A DNA stretch of 64,000 nt. Source: Lewinellaceae bacterium (GTDB taxonomy: Bacteria > Bacteroidota > Bacteroidia > Chitinophagales > Saprospiraceae). Shown here piece by piece: positions 15,638 through 25,866 of the stretch. Each line of letters begins with the position of its first letter. Position 1 is the stretch's first letter. Location: assembly GCA_020636255.1 (NCBI GenBank), contig JACJYE010000001.1, forward strand, positions 124,001-188,000. The letters run 5' to 3'. The notes beneath the pieces are model-generated. The model was not told where the DNA came from. It did not search any database and was given only the letters and a program-made list of their open reading frames with translations. The position numbers and the translations under genes were made by a program.

Positions 15638-17017
15638 ATGAAATCCCTGCACATCAGCCTTATCCTGCTCCTGTATTGCAGCCTGGCCCAGGCCCAGCAT
15701 ATCCAGCGCCGTGGCCAGCTGGGCGTCCAGTTACAACCCCTCACAGATAGCCTGGCCCAGTCGCTCGGCATTGAGGCCGGGCGCGCCGGCACGCTGGCGC
15801 AAAGGGTCTTCCCCGGCGCTACTTTCGCCAATGCGGGGGGAAAGGAACAGGACGTCATCCTTTCCATCAACGGATGGCCCGCCGGGGCGGGAACTGGCCT
15901 GCAAAATGCCCTGCAGTCTGTGCGCGAAGGGCAGGAAGCATCATTCCAGGTGTGGCGGCAGGGGCGCGAAGTGCAACTGAAAGGCGCCGTCAGCCCCTTC
16001 CCCCTGGAAACCTCGGCCGTATCGGAAGTGCTCTACGGAGAGTGGCCCTACCAGGGAGGTTGGTTGCGCACTATCGTCAACAAACCGAAAGGAGCAGGGA
16101 AGCACCCCGCCATTTTTTTCATTCCGGGTTATACCTGCAGCTCCGTCGACAACCTGCCGCCCATTCACCCCTACCGCAAGCTTTTAGACAGCCTCAGCGG
16201 CCTGGGTTACGCCATCTTCCGGGTGGAAAAGCCGGGTGTGGGTGATAATGTGCAAACGGGCAATTGCTTTGAGCTGGGCTTCGACAACGAACTCGAAGCC
16301 TACCAGGAAGCTTACAAGGCCCTGGCGCAGTACGAATTCATCGACCAGGACAATATCTTCATCTGGGGGCATTCCATGGGCGGCGTGTATGCACCGCTGG
16401 TAGCTGCCGCACAGCAACCAAAGGGCGTCATCGTTTACGGCACTACGCACGAAGCATGGGTGGAATACCTGCTCAAAATGCTGCGTTACCAAAACCCATT
16501 GCTGGGACATAGTTTCGAAGAAACGGACGAGGACGTCCGGACGCTCTACGCCCTGCTTTACGAACACTACTACCTGGGCAAACCTTCTAAAGAACTCTAC
16601 CAGAACCCCAAATACCGGAAGATACTGAGCCGCGATTTCACCTTCGATGGCGAGAACCAGATCCTGGCGCGGCACGAGGATTTCTGGCGGGAGCTGAACG
16701 GGCACAACCTGTCGAAAGCATGGGCAGGCATAGAGGGTTACGTGTTATCCCTCTTCGGCGAGGCCGACATGGAAGCGGTCAACGATGAAAGCCAGAAAGA
16801 GATCGCCCGGCTGGTGAACGCCCAGCACCCCGGCCATGCTACTTTTACAGCCATACCCGAAACGGACCACTCCATGATCCGCGTAGGCAGCATGGCGGAA
16901 GGCGCCAGGCTGCGTTCTACTCCCGAATACCGGCAGTACATGCAGCAGCGCTTCAATTACGACATCGTAACGATCACCGCCCAGTGGATCAGGGGAATTA
17001 TATCGTCGGGCGATTGA
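15638..17017 (+). CDS. Exported PDZ + alpha/beta hydrolase
   Basis: 459 residues. A signal peptide (MKSLHISLILLLYCSLAQAQ) is followed by a PDZ-like domain (RRGQLGVQLQPL, RVFPGATFANAGGKEQDVILSINGWPAG, residues 25-115). An alpha/beta hydrolase then follows with oxyanion region FFIPGYTCSS, nucleophile elbow GHSMGG (Ser near residue 247), acid in LFGEADMEAV and His in PETDHSMIR. It is probably a periplasmic or surface esterase/peptidase, substrate unknown. The stop is only 4 bp from the stop of the convergent oxoprolinase gene. Confidence 0.85.
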   Translation: MKSLHISLILLLYCSLAQAQHIQRRGQLGVQLQPLTDSLAQSLGIEAGRAGTLAQRVFPGATFANAGGKEQDVILSINGWPAGAGTGLQNALQSVREGQEASFQVWRQGREVQLKGAVSPFPLETSAVSEVLYGEWPYQGGWLRTIVNKPKGAGKHPAIFFIPGYTCSSVDNLPPIHPYRKLLDSLSGLGYAIFRVEKPGVGDNVQTGNCFELGFDNELEAYQEAYKALAQYEFIDQDNIFIWGHSMGGVYAPLVAAAQQPKGVIVYGTTHEAWVEYLLKMLRYQNPLLGHSFEETDEDVRTLYALLYEHYYLGKPSKELYQNPKYRKILSRDFTFDGENQILARHEDFWRELNGHNLSKAWAGIEGYVLSLFGEADMEAVNDESQKEIARLVNAQHPGHATFTAIPETDHSMIRVGSMAEGARLRSTPEYRQYMQQRFNYDIVTITAQWIRGIISSGD

Positions 17018-17021
17018 ACCA

Positions 17022-20000
17022 TTAGCCAGCCGGCTGCCCCCATCCACCGCCACCCGGCGTCTCCACAATTACCCTGCAGCCGGCTTCCACCGCTGCCGAG
17101 CCGGAACCGCCGAGTTCTTCGCGCCGCCCGTCGCTTCGAATGAGGTACTGTTCTCCGCTCTGCCCTGGCTGCCCGCCTTCCATCCCATAGGGCTGTACGG
17201 CCCGGTGCTGGCTGAGGATGGTCAGCTCTACCGGCTCCAGGAATTCCATTTCTCTGATGATGCCGTCGCCGCCATTCCAAAGGCCCCGGCCGCCGGAACC
17301 GTGGCGGATAGCGAAGCGGTGCAGGCGTACCGGATAACGGTATTCCAGCACCTCCGGGTCGGTGATCCGGGTATTCGTCATGTGCTGGTGTACCGCCGCG
17401 CGGCCGTGGAAACCAGGCCCGGCGCCGGCGCCGCCGCCGATGGTCTCGTAATACCCGAAACGCCGGTTGCCGAACAAAAAATTGTTCATCGTGCCCTGGC
17501 TGCAGGCGGCCAGCCCGAAAGCTTTGAGCAGCGTGTCGGCCAGCCGCTGGCTCACCTCCGTATTGCCGCCGACAACGGCCGGGCAGCGGGCAGCGTCATC
17601 CTCAAAGGGTGGGTTGAGGAAGCTCTCCGGAAGCGTAAGCCGTACCCCTTCCATCAGCCCTTCGTTGAGGGGGATCTCCTGGCGGCACAAAAGGCGCAGC
17701 ACGTAGATCACGGCGCTATGCACGATGGCGAGGTTGGCGTTCAGGTTGTAGGGATGTGGCGGGCCGGTGCCCGTAAAATCCAGGTGCAGCCCTTCCCCGC
17801 CCAGGTTTATCCGGACTTTGATGGGCCGGCCGTCGTCCATCTGTTCTTCGGCAACAAAATCCTTTTCTGAAAAAGACTGGGCCAGCGCCCGGCGCAGGCT
17901 TGCCGAAGCTGTGGCCTGCAGCTGCTGCATGTAGTAGTGCACTTTTTCCAGCCCATAGGCCCCGGCGAGTTTGCGCAGGCCCGCCTCTCCGCTTTTCAGG
18001 GCTGCCAGCGCAGCATTGATATCTGCCAGGTTTTCCGCCGGCGCCCGGCTGGGGAAGGGCGCCTCCTTCAGCATTTTTTCTATTCCCGCCCAATCTACTA
18101 CTCCACCCCTGGCGAGGTAAGTTGGTGCGATGGCGACGCCTTCCTCCACCAGCGTGCGCGCATCGGGCGGCATGGAGCCCGGCCGCTTACCCCCGATCTC
18201 GGCATGATGTGCGCGGTTGATGACGTAACCGATCAGCTGGCCATCGTCTGTAAATGCACCGCTCAGCAGGGTGACATCGGGCAGGTGCGAGCCACCGTAT
18301 TTGGGGTGGTTGGTAATGATGGCGTCGCCCGGCCCCAGCGGCAGCTTTTCCAGGATCAGGCGGGCGCAGATGCCCAGGCTGCCCAGGTGCACGGGGATGT
18401 GCGGCGCATTGGCCAGCAGCCTGCCGTCGGGGCCCAGGATAGCACAGGAAAAATCGAGCCTTTCCTTGATGTTGACGGAAAAGGCCGTACGCTGCAACTG
18501 CGCGCCCGTCTCCTCGGCAATAGCCGAAAAGCGGTTGGTGAACAGCTCCAGCTCGATCGCTTCTTTCCAGTCCCACCCTGGCGTTTCTCTTTTATGATGC
18601 CGTTTGAGGATGGCGTTCTGCCCCAGCCCGATCGACAGGCGCCAGCCTGTTTCGAGAAATGCCGTTGAGGTAGGGTTGAGCAGCAGGGCCGGGCCTTCCA
18701 CTTCAGCGCCGGGCTGCAAAGCGCTCCAGTGGTAGAACGGAAAGCGCTCGGCCGTTACCGGGCTGTCTGCAAAACCATGCGGAGCGGCATGGAAAGGCGG
18801 TGGCAACGGTGGCGCTTCCTTTTCTACTGGCTTCCGGGTAGCGGCCACCACTTTCAGGCTTTCCACCTCGATGCTGCGGCCTTCAGGGTAGTGGCCGAAC
18901 AGGTGGGTATATTGTTCCCGAAAAGCTTCAGCCAGTAGTTCCGCCCGGCCGAAAGGCACCTCTAGAGTGCTGTCCTGCCCGTTCAGCCGAAGGTAGGCCC
19001 AGCGGTAGCTAATGGCCATGTCATCCTTTTCGAAGCCTTCGGCTTCCAGATGGCCCAGGGCTTCCCGGGCCAGTTCTTCCATCCATTGCGGCAGCGCATC
19101 CCGACAGGCAGGCAGGGGTTGCAGCACCTGCCGTTCGGACAGCCTTTCCACCTGCGCCTGGCCCATGCCATAAGCGCTCAGCAGGCCGCCGTCGTAAGGC
19201 AGGATTATCGTATCTATATCGAGCTGCCCGGCGATCTTACAGGCGTGCAGGCCGCCCGCGCCACCGAAGGCCAGCAAGGGATAATCGGAAGGGGCAAAGC
19301 CCCTGGCAACGGATATCCGGCGAATGGCTTCCGCCATTTTTTCGTTGGCGATCTTCTCGAACCCCCGGAGCAGTTCTTCTTCTGTGTGTTGCTGGCCGGT
19401 AGCCTGCTCCACCTGTTGTTTTAACTGCAACAGCGCCTGCCGGGCGTCGCCGCTGCTGGCAGGTATGCCCATGAGCGTGGGCTCCAGCTTGCCCAGCAAG
19501 AGGTTGACGTCGGTAATGGCCAACGGCCCGCCGGCGCCATAACAGGCGGGCCCGGGCTCAGCGCCGGCGCTCTCGGGGCCCACCTGCAGGCGCTGCCCGT
19601 CGAAATAACAGATCGAGCCTCCGCCGGCAGCTACGGTTTCAATGGCCAGGCTGGGGCTGCTCATTTCCACCTCGCCTACCTGTGTGGTGAACGCGTAATC
19701 GTACTGCCCGTCGTAGCGCGCCGTATCGGTGCTGGTGCCGCCCATGTCGAGGGTGAGTATGCTGTCGTAACCCAGTTGGCGGGCAATAGCGGCGGCGCCT
19801 ACCACCCCACCGGCCGGCCCGCTCAGCAGGCTGTCTTTGGGGTGAAAAAGCGAAGCTTCGGCCAGGCCGCCGGCGCTCGACATGACGTGTAGCCGGTGGC
19901 CGTCGCCCAGCTTACTCCGGATGTTGCCCAGATAGGACTCCATGATGGGCGCCAGATAGGCATTGGCCATAGCCGTTTGGGCCCGCGGCAGCAATTTGAT

Positions 20001-20792
20001 AGACGGGGAAAGTTGATGCGACAGGGATACGAAGGGCATGCCCGCCCGCTTCAGCGCTCTGCCCAGCTGCAACTCGTGAACGGGGTTGCGGTATGCATGT
20101 AAAAAAGCAACCGCCACGGCTTCCACTCCGCTCTCCCGGATGCGGCCCACCATATTTTCGACCGTGCTTTCATTCAGGGGCTGCAGAATATTGCCGCTGG
20201 CATCCAGCCTTTCTTCCGCTTGCAGCGCTAGTTCGTACAATGGCTTTGGGGCCGGAATGTCCAGCTGAAAAAGATGGGGCCGCTGCTGGGCGCCGATGAG
20301 CAGGAGGCTGCCGAAGCCACGGGTAACCACCAATGCCGCCCGGGCGCCTTTGCGCTCCAGCAGCGCATTGGTGCCCCGGGTCGTACCCAGCCGCATCTGC
20401 ACATTGGGCATATCGGCATTCAGTGGGGTTGACGTGGCCAGGCGGGTGGCCAGCACCGGCGCTTCTTCGCCCGCCGTGATCTCGAAACTGGCGGGAAGCC
20501 GGGGGTTAAAGTCCACAGAAAGCTGAAGCAGCCCTTCGTCAAGCGCGCAACGCACCACCTGCGCAGGCGGATGGCGCTGCCCCAGCACCCGAAAGGCATA
20601 AGTGGAAAAAATATCCGCGCCGGCAGGCCAGTTATGGCTGATGCGGAAAATGGCGGGGCCTACGCGCTCCAGCAGCCGGCCCCTCAGGCAACTGCTGCTC
20701 AATACCTTGATCCGCTGTACCTGCCCTACCGGGCTGATGGCGATACAGTCCGTAAAGGTGCCGCCGGTATCGATCCAAATCTGCCAGTGCAT
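17022..20792 (-). CDS. 5-oxoprolinase / hydantoinase A+B fusion
   Basis: 1256 residues from the ATG at 20792 (MHWQIWIDTGGTFTDCI). A TTG nine bases earlier also opens the frame but is less likely. The N-terminal HyuA half has the ATP-binding DTGGTFTD, TLDMGGTSTD, LAFGGAGGLHAC. The HyuB half starts near residue 740 with IELELFTNRFSAIAEETGAQLQRTAFSVNIKERLDFSCAI and contains GDAIITNHPKYGGSHLPDVTLL. The tail VIVETPGGGGWG is the family signature. The fused form is typical of 5-oxoprolinase, which hydrolyses 5-oxoproline to glutamate with ATP, but hydantoinases share the fold, so the substrate is inferred. Confidence 0.92.
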   Translation of the reverse strand: MHWQIWIDTGGTFTDCIAISPVGQVQRIKVLSSSCLRGRLLERVGPAIFRISHNWPAGADIFSTYAFRVLGQRHPPAQVVRCALDEGLLQLSVDFNPRLPASFEITAGEEAPVLATRLATSTPLNADMPNVQMRLGTTRGTNALLERKGARAALVVTRGFGSLLLIGAQQRPHLFQLDIPAPKPLYELALQAEERLDASGNILQPLNESTVENMVGRIRESGVEAVAVAFLHAYRNPVHELQLGRALKRAGMPFVSLSHQLSPSIKLLPRAQTAMANAYLAPIMESYLGNIRSKLGDGHRLHVMSSAGGLAEASLFHPKDSLLSGPAGGVVGAAAIARQLGYDSILTLDMGGTSTDTARYDGQYDYAFTTQVGEVEMSSPSLAIETVAAGGGSICYFDGQRLQVGPESAGAEPGPACYGAGGPLAITDVNLLLGKLEPTLMGIPASSGDARQALLQLKQQVEQATGQQHTEEELLRGFEKIANEKMAEAIRRISVARGFAPSDYPLLAFGGAGGLHACKIAGQLDIDTIILPYDGGLLSAYGMGQAQVERLSERQVLQPLPACRDALPQWMEELAREALGHLEAEGFEKDDMAISYRWAYLRLNGQDSTLEVPFGRAELLAEAFREQYTHLFGHYPEGRSIEVESLKVVAATRKPVEKEAPPLPPPFHAAPHGFADSPVTAERFPFYHWSALQPGAEVEGPALLLNPTSTAFLETGWRLSIGLGQNAILKRHHKRETPGWDWKEAIELELFTNRFSAIAEETGAQLQRTAFSVNIKERLDFSCAILGPDGRLLANAPHIPVHLGSLGICARLILEKLPLGPGDAIITNHPKYGGSHLPDVTLLSGAFTDDGQLIGYVINRAHHAEIGGKRPGSMPPDARTLVEEGVAIAPTYLARGGVVDWAGIEKMLKEAPFPSRAPAENLADINAALAALKSGEAGLRKLAGAYGLEKVHYYMQQLQATASASLRRALAQSFSEKDFVAEEQMDDGRPIKVRINLGGEGLHLDFTGTGPPHPYNLNANLAIVHSAVIYVLRLLCRQEIPLNEGLMEGVRLTLPESFLNPPFEDDAARCPAVVGGNTEVSQRLADTLLKAFGLAACSQGTMNNFLFGNRRFGYYETIGGGAGAGPGFHGRAAVHQHMTNTRITDPEVLEYRYPVRLHRFAIRHGSGGRGLWNGGDGIIREMEFLEPVELTILSQHRAVQPYGMEGGQPGQSGEQYLIRSDGRREELGGSGSAAVEAGCRVIVETPGGGGWGQPAG

Positions 20793-20822
20793 TGTAAGCA
20801 AGTTGAATAAAACATATATTTG
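20792..20822 (+). promoter_or_regulatory. Promoter of TPR gene
   Basis: TTG (20792-20794), a 20-bp spacer and TATATTTG (20815-20822) match the Bacteroidota layout. The upstream box overlaps the start codon of the divergent oxoprolinase gene. Confidence 0.5.
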
Positions 20823-20910
20823 TTGAACACAAAATAATGGCCTGCCAGGTATTTGCCGGTGGCAAAACCGGTTAAAATTGCCGGGGCCGGGCGAAAAAAA
20901 TTCAGTTGAT

Positions 20911-21762
20911 GTGAGAGAGGGACCGACACCGGAGCTTAACTTGCTTTTTGAAGAGGCCCGCCAATACGAGGAGCGGAAAGACCACTACAATGCGGTTAAG
21001 CTTTACAAGCGCATTGTGCGGGACGCCCATAGCTGGGCGGCGCCTTTTGCCTGCCTGGGGCGGATCTACAAATACCGTCAGGAGTGGAAACCGGCATTGT
21101 ATTACAGCAAAAAAGCCGTTTCGCTCGACGCCACCGACCAGGCTTCCTGGTGGAATGTGGGCATCGCCGCTACAGCGCTGAAGAAAAACCGCCTGGCCCG
21201 CAGCGTCTGGGCCAAGTTCGGGTTCGACGACGGGCGGCAGTGGCCCCATGTATCCATACAGCGCGCTTACGACAAACAATTCGAACTGATGTGGGTAGAA
21301 AGGAACGGCCCGGCCCAGGGCATCATCCGCAATATTCCGCACCCCGATTCCAGGCGCCGCTACGGCGATACGGTATTGTTCGACAACACCATCAGAGGGT
21401 TCCACACGTCGGATTATTACCGGCTGCCCATCTACGATGACCTGGGAGTGCTGCGGCATTCCATTTTCCGCACCTTTTCCTGCCTGCTCCAATCCGCTGG
21501 ACAGAAGGACATCCGCGCTTTGCAGCGGCTGTGCGTGCAGGAAGGCCTGGGCTTCGAAGTGTGGGCCAACGCCACCCGGGCCTTTTCTTCTCCCCAACTG
21601 GGGCCTTTCCCCGAATATTATGCGTTCAATCCGGGGCCCGGGCAGGAGCTCCTCACCGCTATCGCCGCACCTGATGAAAAGCAGGCCCTGGCCGTGCTGG
21701 AATCCTGGAAGGTTATCAGCCTGAAAGAATACACGGGATTCCAATACCACCCGGTATCCTGA
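20911..21762 (+). CDS. TPR-containing protein of unknown function
   Basis: About 283 residues from a GTG at 20911; a TTG at 20878 is the alternative and no ATG is in frame. Residues 1 to about 95 hold TPR units (LLFEEARQYEERKDHYNAVKLYKRI, ACLGRIYKYRQEWKPALYYSKKAVSLD, WWNVGIAATALKKNRLARSVWAKFGF). The remaining two thirds have a conserved-looking sequence (ELMWVERNGPAQGIIRNIPH, DTVLFDNTIRGF, YDDLGVLRHSIFRTFSCLL) that I do not recognise. There is no signal peptide, so it is likely cytoplasmic. The lipoprotein gene follows 35 bp later. Confidence 0.65.
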   Translation: MREGPTPELNLLFEEARQYEERKDHYNAVKLYKRIVRDAHSWAAPFACLGRIYKYRQEWKPALYYSKKAVSLDATDQASWWNVGIAATALKKNRLARSVWAKFGFDDGRQWPHVSIQRAYDKQFELMWVERNGPAQGIIRNIPHPDSRRRYGDTVLFDNTIRGFHTSDYYRLPIYDDLGVLRHSIFRTFSCLLQSAGQKDIRALQRLCVQEGLGFEVWANATRAFSSPQLGPFPEYYAFNPGPGQELLTAIAAPDEKQALAVLESWKVISLKEYTGFQYHPVS

Positions 21763-21797
21763 CCAGGAGAACAGCCATTACTCAAAAAAAACTGCCT

Positions 21798-22460
21798 ATG
21801 AGAACTACCATTGCCAGCCCTGCATTCTGGGCCCTGCTCGCCCTGCTCGCCCCTGCCTGCGGCGACAACCCGAAACAACCGCCTGCGGAAGAAACCGCTG
21901 CTACCGAGCCCGCCGTGGGCTCTATCGCCATCGACTTCAGCATCGAGCCGGGGAAAAGGGTGGGCGGCATTCGCGCCGACGCCAGTGAATCGGACGTCGA
22001 GAACCTTTACGGCGCCGATCAGGTGCAGTTCCGTTCCGTCTACATCGGCGAGGGCGAATCCCAACCTGGCGTAGCCGTTTTCCCCAACACCCCCAACGAG
22101 CTGGAGATCGTATGGGATATTGCCGCCGCCACCGGCAAGCCCGAGTTCATCCGGGCCAGCAAGGAAGGTACGGCCTGGCATACCGTACAGGGGGTTACCG
22201 TCGGCACTACGCTGGAAGAGCTGGAAAGGATCAACGGCGGCCCTTTCAGCATCTACGGCTTTGGCTGGGACTACGGCGGGCTGGTCACCGACTGGCAGGG
22301 CGGAAAGCTGAGACCCTACCTCATTGTCGCCCTGACACCCGGCAAGCCGGAACTGGTAGGGCCGGAGGTTTCCGGCGACCGGGCCTTTTCTTCGGGCGAC
22401 CCCCATATTCGGGCTATCGAACCCCGGGTGGGCTCCATGGTGATCACCTTTGAGCGATAA
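21798..22460 (+). CDS. Lipoprotein of unknown function
   Basis: 220 residues. The N-terminus is a lipoprotein signal peptide with lipobox LAPAC (Cys 21), followed by a Pro/Glu-rich linker. The body has RVGGIRADASESDVENLYGADQVQFRSVYIGEGESQPG, VTVGTTLEELERINGGPF and PRVGSMVITF, reminding of small lipoproteins that measure a threshold-like property (the GGIRxxxSxxDV pattern occurs twice in variant form). No family is assigned. It is probably co-transcribed with the preceding TPR gene. Confidence 0.7.
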   Translation: MRTTIASPAFWALLALLAPACGDNPKQPPAEETAATEPAVGSIAIDFSIEPGKRVGGIRADASESDVENLYGADQVQFRSVYIGEGESQPGVAVFPNTPNELEIVWDIAAATGKPEFIRASKEGTAWHTVQGVTVGTTLEELERINGGPFSIYGFGWDYGGLVTDWQGGKLRPYLIVALTPGKPELVGPEVSGDRAFSSGDPHIRAIEPRVGSMVITFER

Positions 22461-22520
22461 GCGTCGGGCAGACGCCTTTCCTGCTGGCCCTTTTTTCGTA
22501 ATTTTCAGAAAAAAAGGGCT

Positions 22521-24254
22521 ATGATCAAGCGACTGTTACCCCTGTTCCTCTTCTGTAGCTTCTGCCTGAGCCTGGCGGCACAGCCTCCCGTAGTGGCCAG
22601 CCACTTCCCGGCCAACCTGGCCACCGCCGCCGACAAATGGACGGACATCAGCGCCACCTTCGGCCAGCCCATCAGCCCCGGCAGTGTGAACGCGGGCGCC
22701 GTTAAAGTCTTCGGCCGCTGGTCGGGGCCGCTCGCCGCTTCTGTTCAGCTTTCAGCAGACAGCCTGACCATCATCGTAATACCTCAAACCCCTTTTTTCG
22801 CCGGCGAATGGGTAACGGTAAACCTGACGAAAGACATCCAAAGCGCCGCCGGCGTGCCGATGGGGCGCGGCTACAGCTGGAATTTCTGGGTGGCCGCCAC
22901 CGGTGGAAGCCTTTTGCAGACAGCGGTAGACACCATCGCCCTGCGCCTGCCCGATGAGGTATATATCCAAACCTACGGCGCTTATGCCGGCGACCTCAAC
23001 AACGACGGCTTTTCCGACCTGGCCGTCATCAACGAAGCATCCGACGATGTGCGCATCCTGCTCAACGACGGAGCTGGCCACTATTCGGATTTTTCGGTGA
23101 TCCCCATGGGCAATCTCACGCCAAGCCCCAACGAAGGCGCCGACTTCAACGGCGACGGCGAGATAGACCTGGCGGTCAGCACTGCGCATTCGAATGAGGT
23201 GCGCATTCTCTTTGGCGATGGGCAGGGCGGCTTCCCACATATCGACGTGTACAATACCGGCGCCGGCGCCCGCGGGCTTTCCGTACTGGATTGCAACAGC
23301 GACGGTTATGACGATATTTTCATCACCAACCGGATCAGCGACAACATCACCCTGCTGTCCAATTACGGCGACGGCAGCTTCCTGGTGCAGGACATGAATA
23401 CCGCTGGCGACGGCGAGACCGCCTGCGCTGTGGCCGACGCCAACAACGACGGCCTGCCCGACGTATTCATCGGCTCGTACAACAGCCAGGAACTATCGCT
23501 GTTGCTGGGCGACGGGCAGGGCGGCTTTACCTTTTCCGACGCGATAGCCGTCAACGGCAGGCCCTGGATGATCGCCGCTGCCGACCTCAACGGCGACGGC
23601 TTCGCCGATGTGGCCTCCGCCAATTCCAACGGCAACCGTATGGCCATAGCTTTTGGCGATGGCAACGGCCAGCTTTCCGCGCCTGTGCACTATACGAACA
23701 GCGCCCTGCTGTTCCCCCTGGCCATCGACCTGGGCGACCTGGACGGCGACGGCGACCTCGATATCGTGACGAGCAACTACTCAGGCCCTACGTTTACCGT
23801 GTTCGAGAACGATGGTTTCGGCCAGTTCACCCTGGCCTCCACCCTGCCGGCGCCCGACAAAGCCTCCTGCGCCATCCTGCACGACCGCGATAACGACGGC
23901 GATATCGACATTACCGGCTCTGACGAAGGTATGGATGTGCTGGTCCTGTTCGAAAACCAGGGCGCGGTGCCTTCCCGCGAACCCGGAAGCCGCATGCAGG
24001 CCAGCTTCAGCCTGGCTGCTAACCCCTGTCGGGAACGTTGTGCCCTGATTATGGGCCTGCCGGCGCCGACTGTTGTTACCGTAGCGCTTTTCGATGCGTT
24101 GGGGCGGCTCGTTCTTTATGAGACACTCGGGCAGCTCGGCAGCGGGCGGCAGCAGGTATTGCTGGATACAGGGCAATTGCCGGAAGGGCTGTACTGGTGC
24201 CGGGCCACTGCCGGGGCGGTGCAGTGGACGGGAGCGGTGGTCGTTGCGGATTAG
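22521..24254 (+). CDS. Secreted FG-GAP/VCBS repeat protein with T9SS sorting domain
   Basis: 577 residues. A signal peptide (MIKRLLPLFLFCSFCLSLAAQ) is followed by a Big_5-like Ig domain (PPVVASHFPANLATAADKWTDISATFGQPI) and a series of Ca-binding FG-GAP repeats (GDLNNDGFSDLAVINEASDDVRILLNDGAG, DFNGDGEIDLAVS, DLDGDGDLDIVTSN, RDNDGDIDITGSDE). Such repeats form a seven-bladed propeller. The C-terminal 80 residues (SFSLAANPCRERCALIMGL to LPEGLYWCRATAGAVQWTGAVVV) are a T9SS type A sorting domain, so it should be exported to the cell surface. Its last 396 bp are copied at 29959-30354, where they are attached to a transposase fragment. Confidence 0.88.
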   Translation: MIKRLLPLFLFCSFCLSLAAQPPVVASHFPANLATAADKWTDISATFGQPISPGSVNAGAVKVFGRWSGPLAASVQLSADSLTIIVIPQTPFFAGEWVTVNLTKDIQSAAGVPMGRGYSWNFWVAATGGSLLQTAVDTIALRLPDEVYIQTYGAYAGDLNNDGFSDLAVINEASDDVRILLNDGAGHYSDFSVIPMGNLTPSPNEGADFNGDGEIDLAVSTAHSNEVRILFGDGQGGFPHIDVYNTGAGARGLSVLDCNSDGYDDIFITNRISDNITLLSNYGDGSFLVQDMNTAGDGETACAVADANNDGLPDVFIGSYNSQELSLLLGDGQGGFTFSDAIAVNGRPWMIAAADLNGDGFADVASANSNGNRMAIAFGDGNGQLSAPVHYTNSALLFPLAIDLGDLDGDGDLDIVTSNYSGPTFTVFENDGFGQFTLASTLPAPDKASCAILHDRDNDGDIDITGSDEGMDVLVLFENQGAVPSREPGSRMQASFSLAANPCRERCALIMGLPAPTVVTVALFDALGRLVLYETLGQLGSGRQQVLLDTGQLPEGLYWCRATAGAVQWTGAVVVAD

Positions 24255-24296
24255 GAAATGTAAGCGGCCGACACTACTGACTCACTGCTTATGGCC

Positions 24297-25802
24297 CTAC
24301 TGAACACTGACTTTCCCTGTCCACCTTCGCCCGTCCGCCACCACTTCCAGAAAATACAAGCCCGCCGGCAGCCCCCCGGCCTCAAATTCCATAAGCGCCT
24401 CCGTGTGGCGCAGCCCGCGCCATGCCACGCGCCCCTGCGCGTCCAGCAGGGTACAGCGCGCCTCACCGGGCGGGCGGCCCGGCCACGACAGGTAAAAACG
24501 CCCGCTGGCCGGGTTGGGGAATAACAGCGGCTCCGTATCGGACAGAGCGGGCCCCGCCGCCGCATTCACCGGCTCGCACGGCGCCTCGATGCAGCCGTTG
24601 GCATCGGTTTTGACCAGCCAGGGGTAGAAATAAATGCCCTGGTTGGCGAAGCCCCCGGCCACGAGGCTGCCGCTGGACAGCTCGCCCACGCCGCCAAACC
24701 AGCCGCTGGTGTTCTGGCCCAGGGGGAAGAAAGGCGGGTCGATGTAGCGCGACCACAGGCTGTCGCCCTGCGGAGTGAACTTGAACAGCCAGCCTACCCG
24801 CCGGCTGGGCGCATCCCCTTCTTTTACGGTTATTTCCCCCGCGCCAATGAAGTTGCCGTCGGCAGTGGGTTCGATGTCACGTAGCTCGATCAGAGCATTG
24901 ATACTTTTGATGGGGCCGAAGTGCAACACCCACAGTACCTGAAAGTTGGAATCCAGCCGCGCTACCGTGGGCTGGACGATCAAGGTGCTGAAGATGTAAT
25001 CTGCGGGGTATAATCCATAGGTGAGGTATCCTCCGTCATCCAGGAGTAATGTTTTTCTCAAAAAGCCTATTTCAGGGTTTGGAACTGATTCCCAGGAATC
25101 TACAACATCTCCTTCCAGGTTTACAATAGTAATTATTGAGATTCCAGTCTGAGCGTCGAGGCTTTTCCCCCCGGAAAGGACGATAGTGGAGTCATCCCTC
25201 AGATGAGCATCATTAAAAACATCCGTTAAATTATAGTCCCCGAAATATTTGAGCCACAAAGTGTTACCCTGTTTATCCACCCGGCGGATGAAGGGATCCT
25301 CTTTATAACTGGGCCGCTGAATAGAGCCATACAAAAGGTAGCCGTCGGAGATTTCAATGGGAGCTTTGTAATTGAAATGGCTGATATTGACGGTATCGGG
25401 GTATTCCCGCACGAATTCCACCTCAAGCTCCCGGTTTAGTTTGACCAGAACCGCTCCGTCGCGAACCAGAGGGGCGGAGGTGAGGGCGTAGCCGCCGTCA
25501 GAAACCTTCGCGATCTTGCCCCAGCTGCGGTCAATGGAATAGTAGTCTCCCAAAGAATCCACTATAACATTATAGGCAAGCAGGTTGCCCGAGGAGTCAA
25601 ACATGGCCACCAGCAGGCCTTGTTGCCAGTCAATGGTGTCGGCTCGAGCCAACCCCAGGCCGACAATGGTATCGTTGTGGACAATGAGGTCCTTGAAGTT
25701 ATTGTTAACCAGCCCTAAATCAGCAGCAATATTGAAACCTGCCTGGCAGAATGCCGCAAAAGGGGTTAAAAACGTAAAAAAAAGTACACTAGCAATACGC
25801 AT
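24297..25802 (-). CDS. T9SS-sorted secreted protein, propeller-like (copy A)
   Basis: 501 residues from the ATG at 25802, which gives a clean signal peptide (MRIASVLFFTFLTPFAAFCQ); an earlier ATG at 25838 would bury it. The body has repeated short strands of the kind FDSSGNLLAYN, VSDGGYALTS, LDDGGYLTYG, EPTADGNFIGAGE and FTPQGDSLWSRYI, as in PQQ/Kelch-like propellers that record and report values, though no exact family is claimed. The end (LLFPNPASGRFYLSWPG to YFLEVVADGRRWTGKVSVQ) is a T9SS type A sorting domain. It lies directly downstream of the M43 protease gene on the same strand (64 bp) and converges on the FG-GAP gene. Confidence 0.82.
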   Translation of the reverse strand: MRIASVLFFTFLTPFAAFCQAGFNIAADLGLVNNNFKDLIVHNDTIVGLGLARADTIDWQQGLLVAMFDSSGNLLAYNVIVDSLGDYYSIDRSWGKIAKVSDGGYALTSAPLVRDGAVLVKLNRELEVEFVREYPDTVNISHFNYKAPIEISDGYLLYGSIQRPSYKEDPFIRRVDKQGNTLWLKYFGDYNLTDVFNDAHLRDDSTIVLSGGKSLDAQTGISIITIVNLEGDVVDSWESVPNPEIGFLRKTLLLDDGGYLTYGLYPADYIFSTLIVQPTVARLDSNFQVLWVLHFGPIKSINALIELRDIEPTADGNFIGAGEITVKEGDAPSRRVGWLFKFTPQGDSLWSRYIDPPFFPLGQNTSGWFGGVGELSSGSLVAGGFANQGIYFYPWLVKTDANGCIEAPCEPVNAAAGPALSDTEPLLFPNPASGRFYLSWPGRPPGEARCTLLDAQGRVAWRGLRHTEALMEFEAGGLPAGLYFLEVVADGRRWTGKVSVQ

Positions 25803-25866
25803 AAGGGAATATTTAGAAGGATTGAATAGTGGCGCCATTCAATCCCCGGCCAATGGTAATTGGGAA